In this document: positions 35,282 through 43,425 of the stretch, one piece after another
Position numbering within the stretch: position 1 is the stretch's first letter
Layout: each line of letters begins with the position of its first letter
NCBI RefSeq assembly: GCF_015679185.1
Contig: NZ_CP064939.1
Span: 372,001-436,000, forward strand
Origin: Pedobacter endophyticus
Lineage (GTDB): Bacteria > Bacteroidota > Bacteroidia > Sphingobacteriales > Sphingobacteriaceae
DNA: 64,000 nt
Direction of reading: 5' to 3'
The notes under the pieces: model-generated
What the model saw: only the letters and a program-made list of their open reading frames with translations
Told to the model about the DNA's origin: nothing
Database searches by the model: none
Position numbers and translations under genes: made by a program

Positions 35282-35901
35282 ACCTTTGCGCCTCCTTTCG
35301 AAACTTCAATAATCGCATCAACTATATTAGGATAAGCACCACATCTACAGATATTTCCGCTCATATATTCGGCAATTTCTGCTCTCGAACCGGTATGCCC
35401 CTCGTTTACGCAGGCAACTGCCGACATAATTTGCCCGGGTGTGCAATAACCACATTGAAAGCCATCGTGTTTAATAAATGCAGCCTGCATGGGGTGTAGT
35501 TCCGCTCCGCTGGCCAAACCCTCAATGGTGGTAATCTTTTTTCCTTCGTTCATTACTGCCAAACTGAGGCACGAATTAATCCGTTCTCCATCGGCATGTA
35601 GCGTACAAGCGCCACACTGGCCATGGTCGCAACCTTTTTTGGTTCCGGTTAAATGGAGTTCTTCGCGTAAATAATCTAATAGTGTAACCCGCGGCTCTAC
35701 CGATGTACTGTAAGCCTTGTTATTTACGGTAATATTTAGCGGAATCTTTTCAAAAAGCTCGGCAAAACGTTCGTCGGCCTGGTTTTCGGCCGCTTTTACT
35801 GCCGCCGCAGGGGTAAGCGCAATGGCAGTAATTACGGAGCTCTTCTTTAAAAAGTCACGCCGCGTATCGCCACGATTTGATTCCTTATCAGATGATTGCA
35901 T
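35278..35901 (-). CDS. aldehyde oxidoreductase [2Fe-2S] subunit with Tat signal (PaoA-like)
   Basis: 207 aa from the ATG at 35901; an in-frame extension to 35961 would place the Tat motif too deep. RRDFLKK at 14-20 plus a hydrophobic segment ending AVKA is a twin-arginine signal, so the whole complex is probably exported folded to the periplasm. The first [2Fe-2S] cluster uses GCDHGQCGACTLH and C later; the second uses CGYCTPGQ and GNICRCGAYPN. This is the first gene of the three-gene operon. Confidence 0.92.
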   Translation of the reverse strand: MQSSDKESNRGDTRRDFLKKSSVITAIALTPAAAVKAAENQADERFAELFEKIPLNITVNNKAYSTSVEPRVTLLDYLREELHLTGTKKGCDHGQCGACTLHADGERINSCLSLAVMNEGKKITTIEGLASGAELHPMQAAFIKHDGFQCGYCTPGQIMSAVACVNEGHTGSRAEIAEYMSGNICRCGAYPNIVDAIIEVSKGGAKV

Positions 35902-36148
35902 AAAAATAGGTTTTGAGGTAATCTTGATTTTAAAGTTCGCTATTCTAAACCTTAAAAACACTTGATTTTATAATTCAGAACAATTCTATCGAGTAACAAT
36001 AATGTAGTTAACTTGCTTCGATGATCATGTTGATTCTTCTGCCGTTTTATTGTTTTAGAATAGTAGAACCGGTTCGCTCAAATACTGTGATCGGTAGTTA
36101 CTGACCAGTTTTTCCCTTGAAAATAAGCGCAAAAAAAGTCAAAAAAAA
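35902..36148. other. divergent promoter region between Pao operon and ATPase
   Basis: Part of a 324-bp intergenic region; the right end holds two dyads described separately and a half-site AAATAAGC at 36121-36128. I see no clear TTTG/TAnnTTTG promoter on either strand. Confidence 0.3.
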
Positions 36149-36179
36149 GCTTATTTCGACATATTTGTACCAAATAAGC
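36149..36179 (+). promoter_or_regulatory. 31-bp dyad, copy 1, upstream of the ATPase gene
   Basis: Outer arms GCTTATTT and AAATAAGC (8 bp, perfect) enclose a nested dyad ATTTG-TAC-CAAAT. It is repeated 43 bp downstream with four differences. Confidence 0.7.
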
Positions 36180-36191
36180 ATGTTTCAATCG

Positions 36192-36222
36192 GCTTATTTT
36201 ACCATATTTGTATCAAATAAGC
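36192..36222 (+). promoter_or_regulatory. 31-bp dyad, copy 2, ending at the ATPase start codon
   Basis: Same arms GCTTATTT / AAATAAGC. It ends 3 bp before the ATG at 36226. A protein bound here would block initiation; as RNA it could hide the start site. Confidence 0.7.
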
Positions 36223-36225
36223 GAA

Positions 36226-37674
36226 ATGATGACCAGTTTAAACCTTATTCCGAGAGAGAAGATTATCGAACGATTGCGGTATGAAAACCCGTGGTGGCTA
36301 AATAAGCAAATACCACAATTGTACAGTGCCATGTCAAGACGCTTATACTTTAACATTTTTTATCCAAATGTAATCGAAAGAGAGGTACACAGGGCAGTTG
36401 TACTTATGGGGCCACGACGTGTGGGCAAAACGGTGATGCTTTTTCATAGTATAGGGCAACTGATTGCTGAAAATGTAGATCCGAAAAAGATCTTTTTTAT
36501 TGGCATAGACAACCCGATCTATATCCACCTTAGTTTAGAAGACATTTTAAGCCTTTGCAATCAATCACTTAATCAAACTAATTTAAATGGCTGTTACGTT
36601 TTCTTCGATGAGATTCAATATCTGAAAGATTGGGAAAGGCATCTAAAAATATTGGTAGACTCATTCCCCGAAACTAAATTTGTGGTGTCGGGTTCGGCTG
36701 CGGCAGCATTAAAATGGCATAGCACTGAAAGCGGTGCAGGAAGGTTCACCGATTTTATGCTCCCCCCACTCACCTTTCAGGAATACATCCATCTTAAAAA
36801 CATGGATCACCTTATTTACGACGGTAGTATCACCTATGGAGAAAAAGAAATACCATATTGTTTAACTCATGATGTAAAAGCACTCAATAAAGAGTTTGTT
36901 CATTATTTAAATTTCGGGGGATACCCAGAAGTAGTTTTGTCTGAAAAGATTCAAAGTGACATGGGTAGATACGTTAAGAACGACATTGTGGACAAAGTGT
37001 TGTTGCGTGATTTACCCAGCTTGTACGGAATTAAAGATGTACAGGAATTGAATCGCTTTTTTACATACATTGCTTATAATACTGGCAACGAATTTTCGTA
37101 TGAAACCATGAGTAGAGAGAGCGGAATACAGAAAGATACGCTCAAAAAATATCTGGAATATTTAGAGGCTGCTTTTTTAATAAAAGTGCTGAATAAAGTC
37201 GATGTAAATGCCAAACGCCTAAAAAGAGTTACCAGTTTTAAGGTGTATTTAACTAACCCATCGTTAAGAACTGCATTGTTTTCGCCTATTTCGGAAACTG
37301 ACAGTGAAATGGGTAATTTGATAGAAACCGCAGTGCTATCGCAATGGATGCACCGCGAAAAGTTAGATTTAACTTACGCACGGTGGAAGGATGGTAAAAA
37401 TGAAGGTGAAGTGGATTTGGTTTTGGTTGACGATAAGAAATATAAGCCCGTGTGGGGTGTAGAGATCAAATGGAGCAATCGTTACTTTGACAAACCTCAC
37501 GAATTGAGGAGCTTGGTCCAGTTTTGCAAGGCCAATTCATTTGACAAGGCTTTGGTAACCTCCATCGATCAATTCGGAATAAAAACAGTAGATAACCTAT
37601 CATTTTCTTTTTTACCTGCCTCAGTATACAGTTATAATGTTGGAGACATCACTTTAAAAATGAAAAACAGCTAA
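36226..37674 (+). CDS. AAA ATPase of the ATP-binding/DUF4143 family
   Basis: 482 aa from the ATG at 36226 (an upstream TTG lies inside the second dyad). Walker A GPRRVGKT at 62-69, Walker B YVFFDEIQYLKDWE near 130, sensor VVSGSAAAAL, and a C-terminal DUF4143-like region ending in a nuclease-like WKDGKNEGEVDLVLVDD, VWGVEIKWSNRYFD with the E...EIK pattern of restriction-endonuclease-like folds. These ATPases are common, often variable, and of unknown role; some resemble mobile or defence-linked genes. Single gene, preceded by two dyads. Confidence 0.87.
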   Translation: MMTSLNLIPREKIIERLRYENPWWLNKQIPQLYSAMSRRLYFNIFYPNVIEREVHRAVVLMGPRRVGKTVMLFHSIGQLIAENVDPKKIFFIGIDNPIYIHLSLEDILSLCNQSLNQTNLNGCYVFFDEIQYLKDWERHLKILVDSFPETKFVVSGSAAAALKWHSTESGAGRFTDFMLPPLTFQEYIHLKNMDHLIYDGSITYGEKEIPYCLTHDVKALNKEFVHYLNFGGYPEVVLSEKIQSDMGRYVKNDIVDKVLLRDLPSLYGIKDVQELNRFFTYIAYNTGNEFSYETMSRESGIQKDTLKKYLEYLEAAFLIKVLNKVDVNAKRLKRVTSFKVYLTNPSLRTALFSPISETDSEMGNLIETAVLSQWMHREKLDLTYARWKDGKNEGEVDLVLVDDKKYKPVWGVEIKWSNRYFDKPHELRSLVQFCKANSFDKALVTSIDQFGIKTVDNLSFSFLPASVYSYNVGDITLKMKNS

Positions 37675-37890
37675 AGTCAAGAAATAAATATTGTGAAAGG
37701 TTTGTATCGACCAGGAAAACCGCCTGTAGAACAGCTTGCTTTTGGGTCAACCACGCGGTAGGGCGATGCGCTATATGCAAATCATCTGCATATGTAATCT
37801 AAATCCCCCAAAGTTTATATTCTGAACCTCCAACCGCAGGTAATAGCAAATTAATTTCGAAAATGTTAAGCCAATTTCTATTTTTATCGA

Positions 37891-38541
37891 ATGGAAGCCA
37901 TCAAACCACTACCCAATTTATCAGCAGAGGAGCAACGCGTGTTAGGCTCGTTGATTGAAAAGAGCCGCACCACTCCAGATTATTACCCGATGACCTTGAA
38001 CAGTTTAACAGCTGCCTGTAACCAAAAAAGCGCTCGCAGTCCGGTAGTTAATTACGACGAGGAAACAGTAACACTTACCTTAAATTCGCTGAAGATAAAA
38101 GGTTTAATTTCAACTGCTACAGGCGGTTCGAGTAGAGTAATTAAATATAAACATAACCTTGGGGTTGTTTATCCGCTTGTGCCCTCTGCCCTATCAGTTA
38201 TTTGTTTGTTGCTTTTACGGGGACCGCTTACACCCGGCGAGATCAATAGCAACTCGGGCCGGCTTTACGAATTTGAGAGCATAGAAGAAGTGGTTGAGCA
38301 ACTGCAGCAACTGGCAAATGAAACACCTCCATTTGTGAAACAGCTACCGAAACGAACGGGGCAAAAAGAAGCTCGGTTTGTCCATTTGCTGGGCGATTAT
38401 ATAGAAAGCCAGGAAGCAGAAACAAGCACCCCGCAAACAACAATTTTCCAACCCAGTGAAGAGTTGGAAAATCGCATTGCAAACCTCGAAAAAGAGGTAG
38501 AAGAACTAAAAGAACTTGTTAACTTACTGATGGACAAGTAA
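37891..38541 (+). CDS. YceH family protein (DUF480)
   Basis: 216 aa. LSAEEQRVLGSLIEKSRTTP, DYYPMTLNSLTAACNQKSAR and SPVVNYDE are the hallmark of YceH/DUF480 proteins, which fold as two winged-helix domains; LLLRGPLTPGEINSNSGRLY is the second. The C-terminus is a coiled coil (NRIANLEKEVEELKELVNLL). Function is unknown despite broad conservation. A TATTTTTA element ends 7 bp before the ATG. The gene converges with fabF, 1 bp apart. Confidence 0.92.
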   Translation: MEAIKPLPNLSAEEQRVLGSLIEKSRTTPDYYPMTLNSLTAACNQKSARSPVVNYDEETVTLTLNSLKIKGLISTATGGSSRVIKYKHNLGVVYPLVPSALSVICLLLLRGPLTPGEINSNSGRLYEFESIEEVVEQLQQLANETPPFVKQLPKRTGQKEARFVHLLGDYIESQEAETSTPQTTIFQPSEELENRIANLEKEVEELKELVNLLMDK

Positions 38542-38542
38542 G

Positions 38543-39793
38543 CTAGCCTTCAAATTTTTTAAAAATAGTGCTGGCCACGTGTCCGCCAAAACCGAAAGTA
38601 TTGTTAAGCACGTAATTGATTTCTTTCTTAATCGGTTTGGATAACACAATGTTGAGGCCCTTTGGAATATTTTCATCGAGCTTTTCGGTGTTTATTGTTG
38701 GCGGCACTATCCCATCTCGTATGGCCAGGATGCTGATCAAACTTTCAACGGCACCTGCCGCACCCAATAAATGGCCCGTCATTGATTTGGATGCACCAAT
38801 TACTACGGGAAGCTCATTAAACACCGTTTTAATGGCATTTAACTCGCTCAAATCGCCTAAACCTGTAGAGGTTGCATGGGCGTTAATGTAATCGATTTTA
38901 TCGGGCGAAATGTTGGCGTCGCTTAGCGCCTTTTTCATGCCGAGCGTTGCGCCAATACCATCAGGCGGAGTTCCGGTGAGGTGATACGCATCGGCAGCCA
39001 TACCGCCACCTACAATTTCGGCATAAATATGCGCACCACGGCTTTGGGCATGTTCCAATTCTTCTAAAATTAGCGCACCCGCTCCTTCGCCCATTACGAA
39101 GCCATCACGCGTTTCATCGAACGGTCTCGATGCCGTTTCGGGGCTGTCGTTCCTTTTGGACAACGCCTGTGCGGCGCTAAAGCCGCCGACTGAGGCTTCG
39201 GTTATTGCAGCTTCTGAGCCACCGGCGATCATTACGTTGGCCTTTCCCAGCCTGATGGTATCGAATGCATTAATAATTGCCGTATTGGATGATGCGCAAG
39301 CGGAAACGGTACAATAATTGGGCCCGCGAAGTTTATGGCGAATACTGATGGCCCCTGCGGCGATATCGACAATCATTTTAGGGATAAAGAACGGACTGAA
39401 CCTGGGCGTTCCATCACCTTGATGAAATTCGGCCAGCTGCTGTTCAAACGTAGAGATGCCTCCATTGCCCGTTGCCCAGATCACGCCTACCTCCGCCAAT
39501 TCATCGTCGTTCATGGTGGTAAAGTCTAAGCCTGCATCTTTAATCGCCTGATCGGTCGACGCAATGGCATATTGGGTAAATGTATCGTACTTTCTGGCCT
39601 CTTTTTTATCGAGGAAAGATTCAGGGTGAAAATCCTTTACTTCAGCCGCGAAATGTGTCTTAAACTTGCTCGTATCAAATTTCGTAATCGGCCCGACGCC
39701 GCTTTTTCCAGCCAAAATATTTCCCCAAAAGGTTTCTACTGTGTTTCCCAGCGGCGTAATAGCGCCCAAACCAGTTACAACTACTCGTTTCAT
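38543..39793 (-). CDS. fabF: beta-ketoacyl-ACP synthase II
   Basis: 416 aa from the ATG at 39793 (MKRVVVTGLGAITPLGN), which matches the family start; the longer open frame adds 41 unrelated residues. Active site C166 (VSACASSN), H306 (NAHATST) and H341 (SMTGHLLGAAG). It elongates acyl-ACP with malonyl-ACP in fatty-acid synthesis. It sits alone rather than beside acpP or rnc, as in many genomes, so it might be an accessory KAS II. Assignment to FabF is firm. Confidence 0.93.
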   Translation of the reverse strand: MKRVVVTGLGAITPLGNTVETFWGNILAGKSGVGPITKFDTSKFKTHFAAEVKDFHPESFLDKKEARKYDTFTQYAIASTDQAIKDAGLDFTTMNDDELAEVGVIWATGNGGISTFEQQLAEFHQGDGTPRFSPFFIPKMIVDIAAGAISIRHKLRGPNYCTVSACASSNTAIINAFDTIRLGKANVMIAGGSEAAITEASVGGFSAAQALSKRNDSPETASRPFDETRDGFVMGEGAGALILEELEHAQSRGAHIYAEIVGGGMAADAYHLTGTPPDGIGATLGMKKALSDANISPDKIDYINAHATSTGLGDLSELNAIKTVFNELPVVIGASKSMTGHLLGAAGAVESLISILAIRDGIVPPTINTEKLDENIPKGLNIVLSKPIKKEINYVLNNTFGFGGHVASTIFKKFEG

Positions 39794-39930
39794 TTTATTA
39801 GTTTTATGTTTTCGTGCGACATTCTCGCCTGTTAATCTTTTGGCCGCAAAGGTGGGCATTCCAGTTGTTAAAATTGCCATGTAAAGGCAAAATTTCCTAG
39901 CCATAATGCTTCGCAACGCGATCTAGGTTC

Positions 39931-40683
39931 TTATTGTACGTTTCTGGTTCCGTTGATTAAGCTCAGCGCTTCTGCAGGTGCCTTGCGAAACAACTGGTAA
40001 ATTTTTTCGGTATCGCCAACCCTAATTTCAAACTCATTTTTGGCCAATGCAGCAATAAACTCGTCGGCAACAACAGCAGGCTTAATTCCATTATGACCGC
40101 CAATTTCTTTCGAGAAGGCTGTATCAACCAATGGTGGCATCAGCTCGAAGACCTTAACCGATGTTTCTTCTAAACTCAGCCTTAACGATGTAGTATAGGA
40201 ATGTAAAGCGGCCTTACTCGCCGCATAGGTAGGTAAATTGATTCCCGGAACAAAAGCAACTACTGACGATACATTTACAATGGCCGATTCGTTTTGCGCT
40301 CTGAGGATGGGCATGAGCTTCTGGTTCAATCTGATGATAGCAAGATAATTGGTCATCATTTCTTCTGCGGCGTTACCAAAAGCATCTTCCGCTTCATCTG
40401 CTAAGTGATAGACAAAGGCACGCCCGGCGTTGTTAATAACCATGTTTAGCTGCGGAAAGTCAACTTCAATCCGTTTCACAAGTGCAGTTACGTCCGATTC
40501 TTTACTTACGTCGAACGCAATCGGCGTAACATTTTGCAATCCTGCCAAAGCAGTTTCCAGGCGTTGCTTATCTCGTCCGGTAACAATAACGTAGTTATTT
40601 AATGCCACAAGTTGCTTAACGATTTCGAGACCAATGCCCGCTGTACCGCCAACAATTAATACGGTGTTGTTTGATGTTTTCAT
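39931..40683 (-). CDS. SDR oxidoreductase (DltE-like), TetR-controlled
   Basis: 250 aa. NAD(P)-binding GGTAGIGLEIV near the start, NNAG at about 90, and catalytic YAASK; these are classical short-chain dehydrogenase motifs. The overall pattern resembles the DltE-like SDR branch. The gene sits 46 bp after tetR on the same strand, with a copy of the TetR operator between them, so it is probably the target that tetR represses. Substrate unknown; it may act on an aldehyde or xenobiotic inducer. Confidence 0.88.
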   Translation of the reverse strand: MKTSNNTVLIVGGTAGIGLEIVKQLVALNNYVIVTGRDKQRLETALAGLQNVTPIAFDVSKESDVTALVKRIEVDFPQLNMVINNAGRAFVYHLADEAEDAFGNAAEEMMTNYLAIIRLNQKLMPILRAQNESAIVNVSSVVAFVPGINLPTYAASKAALHSYTTSLRLSLEETSVKVFELMPPLVDTAFSKEIGGHNGIKPAVVADEFIAALAKNEFEIRVGDTEKIYQLFRKAPAEALSLINGTRNVQ

Positions 40684-40696
40684 TTTTTCGATTTTT

Positions 40697-40712
40697 TATA
40701 CCAATCGGTATA
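40697..40712. promoter_or_regulatory. TetR operator upstream of the SDR gene
   Basis: TATACCAATCGGTATA, a 16-bp imperfect palindrome (TATACC n AT n GGTATA). It ends 17 bp before tetR's stop boundary and lies 14-29 bp ahead of the SDR ATG. It is the exact reverse complement of the site at 41341-41356. Confidence 0.8.
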
Positions 40713-40729
40713 TTTTAGTTTAAAAATTT

Positions 40730-41314
40730 TTAGCTTAATGTATTGATGTATTTTTTTAACGAGTCCATAATTGAATTCCAGTTAGACAATTTGTTTGTTA
40801 AGCGGGCAATCATTATTCCGCCCTCAATCATCGCGATCATTGTTAGCGCAATTTGCTCAGGGTCGCTTCCCTCCTTGATCTCGTTTTGCGAAATTCCCTC
40901 GTTTACTAAATTTATGATGTTTTTTTTCCAGGACAAAACCGCCTGCAGTGCTTTTTTCCTCAAGGCTGGATGCGTATCGTCGGCATCGGTAGCCGTATTC
41001 AATATCGGGCAGCCGCCATTAGATATTGAGCCGATAAGCCCTTGATAAACGTCGATATAAGCCAACAGTTTGCCTTTGGTGGTGGTTTGACAGTTCATTT
41101 CCGCCTCAATCTTAGAAAGATTGCTCTTCAGGTTGAAGTCGAACGCAGCAAGTGCAACTTCGTCCTTATTGGCAAAATTACCATATATGCTGCCCTTTGT
41201 TAAACCAGTTGCAGCCGTAATGTCGTTTAGCGAAGTTCCGGCATAACCTTTCCTATTGAAGATAGGTGCTGTCTTTTCTATAATTAAATTTTTGGTCTTC
41301 TCTGCCTTGGTCAT
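40730..41314 (-). CDS. TetR/AcrR-family repressor
   Basis: 194 aa from the ATG at 41314 (MTKAEKTKN); the frame extends 16 codons upstream, but those would overlap the operator. The N-terminal helix-turn-helix (APIFNRKGYAGTSLNDITAA, TGLTKGSIYGNFANKDEVAL) is a strong TetR match; the C-terminal half is the ligand-binding region. Identical palindromes lie before this gene and before the SDR downstream, which points to autorepression and control of the SDR. The inducer is not known. Confidence 0.93.
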   Translation of the reverse strand: MTKAEKTKNLIIEKTAPIFNRKGYAGTSLNDITAATGLTKGSIYGNFANKDEVALAAFDFNLKSNLSKIEAEMNCQTTTKGKLLAYIDVYQGLIGSISNGGCPILNTATDADDTHPALRKKALQAVLSWKKNIINLVNEGISQNEIKEGSDPEQIALTMIAMIEGGIMIARLTNKLSNWNSIMDSLKKYINTLS

Positions 41315-41340
41315 TTTTACTGGTTTCGACACTGCAAATA

Positions 41341-41356
41341 TATACCGATTGGTATA
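41341..41356. promoter_or_regulatory. TetR operator upstream of tetR
   Basis: TATACCGATTGGTATA, 27-42 bp upstream of the tetR ATG. It is the exact reverse complement of the site before the SDR gene, so one protein should bind both. Confidence 0.8.
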
Positions 41357-41476
41357 TTGCACAAAATTATTTTATCACGCCAGTGTCGTTTTTAACCAGG
41401 CAAGGCGCCAAGGTTATGCGGTTCTTATGTCTCTTGGGATTGAAAATCGGATTGTATTACGGGTGACGTCGGGATA

Positions 41477-41506
41477 TTTGATATTCGTTTGAATTTTGTA
41501 ACTTTG
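41477..41506 (+). promoter_or_regulatory. Bacteroidota-type promoter of the AraC-family gene
   Basis: TTTG (41477-41480), 18-bp spacer, TAACTTTG (41499-41506). It ends 4 bp before the ATG at 41511, so the transcript would be leaderless or nearly so. Confidence 0.55.
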
Positions 41507-41510
41507 AGTT

Positions 41511-42422
41511 ATGAGTACGATTGAAACCTTAGAAGAGTTTTACCAAAACAAGTTTAGCTTTTTACCAGAGAACCTTCAAAATGGCGTCGGCCACTTTAAC
41601 GTTTTCCGCCTGGAAGATTGTTTGCGTGATGACCGCAAGCAAATGAGCTACAACCGGAGAGATTTCTATAAAATTTCGCTCATCCGCGGGCATAACGTTT
41701 ACCATTATGCCGATAAAAGCATTGAGGTAAATGGCACAGCACTTATTTTTTTTAATCCGTTTGTTCCCTACACCTGGGAACTGGCCAGTGGAACAAAAAG
41801 CGAGGTAACAGGTTTCTTTTGCATATTTACCGAGGCTTTTTTCAAGGAAAAGATTCGCGGAAATATTGGGGACCTACCAATGTTTGCTCCAGGTGGGAAC
41901 CCGGCCTATATATTGGATGCCAAGCAAGATGCCTACGTGGTGTCGGTTTTCGATAAGATGCTTGAAGAAATCGATGCCGATTACGTTTACAAATATGATT
42001 TGTTGCGAAATTACATTACAGAAATAACGCACTTCGCTCTGAAAACCCAACCTTCGGAGGTTTTATTTAAGCATACCAATGCCAACACCCGAATTACCTC
42101 GGTATTTACCGAGCTGCTTGAACGCCAGTTCCCGATTGAAACAACATCGCAGCGATTTACCATGCGCTCGGCAAAGGATTACGCCGAACAGCTTTCGGTA
42201 CACGTAAACCACCTTAACCGGGCGATTAAAGAAACAACCGGCAAAACGACAACACACTATATTACCGAACGCTTGCTTACCGAAGCGAAAGCCCTGCTTA
42301 AACATACCGACTGGAACATTTCGGAAATTGGGTACTGTTTGGGCTTTGAGGAACCAACGCATTTTAACAACTTCTTTAAGAAATTAACCAACCATACGCC
42401 CACCGCGTACCGAATTGTTTGA
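41511..42422 (+). CDS. AraC-family transcriptional regulator
   Basis: 303 aa. N-terminal half is a cupin-like sensor domain (VNGTALIFFNPFVPYTWELA); the C-terminal ~100 residues hold two helix-turn-helix units (LSVHVNHLNRAIKETTGKTT, WNISEIGYCLGFEEPTHFNN, FFKKLTNHTPTAYR), the standard AraC DNA-binding domain. It lies 82 bp upstream of two SDR genes on the same strand and probably activates them. Ligand not known. Confidence 0.93.
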   Translation: MSTIETLEEFYQNKFSFLPENLQNGVGHFNVFRLEDCLRDDRKQMSYNRRDFYKISLIRGHNVYHYADKSIEVNGTALIFFNPFVPYTWELASGTKSEVTGFFCIFTEAFFKEKIRGNIGDLPMFAPGGNPAYILDAKQDAYVVSVFDKMLEEIDADYVYKYDLLRNYITEITHFALKTQPSEVLFKHTNANTRITSVFTELLERQFPIETTSQRFTMRSAKDYAEQLSVHVNHLNRAIKETTGKTTTHYITERLLTEAKALLKHTDWNISEIGYCLGFEEPTHFNNFFKKLTNHTPTAYRIV

Positions 42423-42504
42423 TTTTCGTAATCATCAGTTTGATTCACGTAATGCCCGAACTTCGCAATCGCCTTAATTTTGTCTTAACAAAAAGGATAA
42501 AATT

Positions 42505-43338
42505 ATGGGACTTAAAAAAGTTTGGTTTGTAACTGGTGCATCAAAGGGTTTAGGCCTAAGTTTAGTCAACCAGCTATTAAAAGCAGGTCAGTCGGTAGCT
42601 GCTACGTCAAGAAATGTTGACGAGTTAGTTGCCGCCGTGGCTTCGCAATCAGAAAAATTCCTCCCCCTGGCAGTAAATCTTGGCGACGAACAGAGCGTAG
42701 CAACCGCTATCGATGCAACGGTGGCCAGGTTTGGCCGCATCGACGTGGTGATTAATAACGCCGGGTATGGAATTGGTGGAAGCATTGAAGAATTAACGGA
42801 TACGGAAACAAGAAACAGTTTCGACATCAACGTGTTTGGAACTTTGAACGTCATCCGAAAAGCCAGTCCGCAATTAAGGGCGCAACGGTCGGGCCACATC
42901 ATCAACATCGCTTCTATTGCTGGTATTGTTGGCGCCACAGGCTGGGCGATTTATGCTGCAACCAAAGCAGCGGTAATTGCCATGTCGGAGGTTTTAGCTG
43001 AAGATTTAAAGGCTTTTGGTATTAAGGTTACGGCTGTTGCACCGGGAGCCTTTAGAACGAGTTTTCTCACCGAAGAGTCGCTTGTGCTGGCGAGCAATCC
43101 GATAGCTGATTACGAAGATGTTAGAGCGGTACATGAGCGGTATTTAAAAATGAACGGCGCACAAGCAGGCGACCCAGAAAAGGCTGCTGCGGCAATGATT
43201 TCGCTGGTAAGCATGCCAAATCCACCTATTCATTTGCTGCTTGGAAAGGATGCGTTGCAAAGAGCAACCACGAAAACAGAGGCGCTTACAAAAGAATTTC
43301 AAGACTGGAAAGCAATAACCATTTCAACAGATTTTTAA
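42505..43338 (+). CDS. SDR family oxidoreductase (copy 1 of a pair)
   Basis: 277 aa. VTGASKGLGLSLV coenzyme motif, NNAGYG, catalytic YAATK, and an SDR-typical C-terminal region (APGAFRTSFLTEESL). It is a clear paralogue of the gene 87 bp downstream (shared WFVTGASKGLGL, EELTD, NVFGTLNVIRKA). Both follow the AraC regulator. Such paired SDRs are frequent next to AraC regulators in Bacteroidota. Substrate unknown. Confidence 0.92.
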   Translation: MGLKKVWFVTGASKGLGLSLVNQLLKAGQSVAATSRNVDELVAAVASQSEKFLPLAVNLGDEQSVATAIDATVARFGRIDVVINNAGYGIGGSIEELTDTETRNSFDINVFGTLNVIRKASPQLRAQRSGHIINIASIAGIVGATGWAIYAATKAAVIAMSEVLAEDLKAFGIKVTAVAPGAFRTSFLTEESLVLASNPIADYEDVRAVHERYLKMNGAQAGDPEKAAAAMISLVSMPNPPIHLLLGKDALQRATTKTEALTKEFQDWKAITISTDF

Positions 43339-43425
43339 ACTGGCGACGGTTGGCTTAAGGCTGATCAACGTCAAAACAGCTAATTAAAACACGATCAATT
43401 ACGATTAAGCAAAAAAATATATATC

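Noticed and set aside
39794-39916. N-terminal extension of FabF
   Set aside because: Adds 41 residues with no family match; the ATG at 39793 begins at the conserved RRVVVTGLG-like motif.
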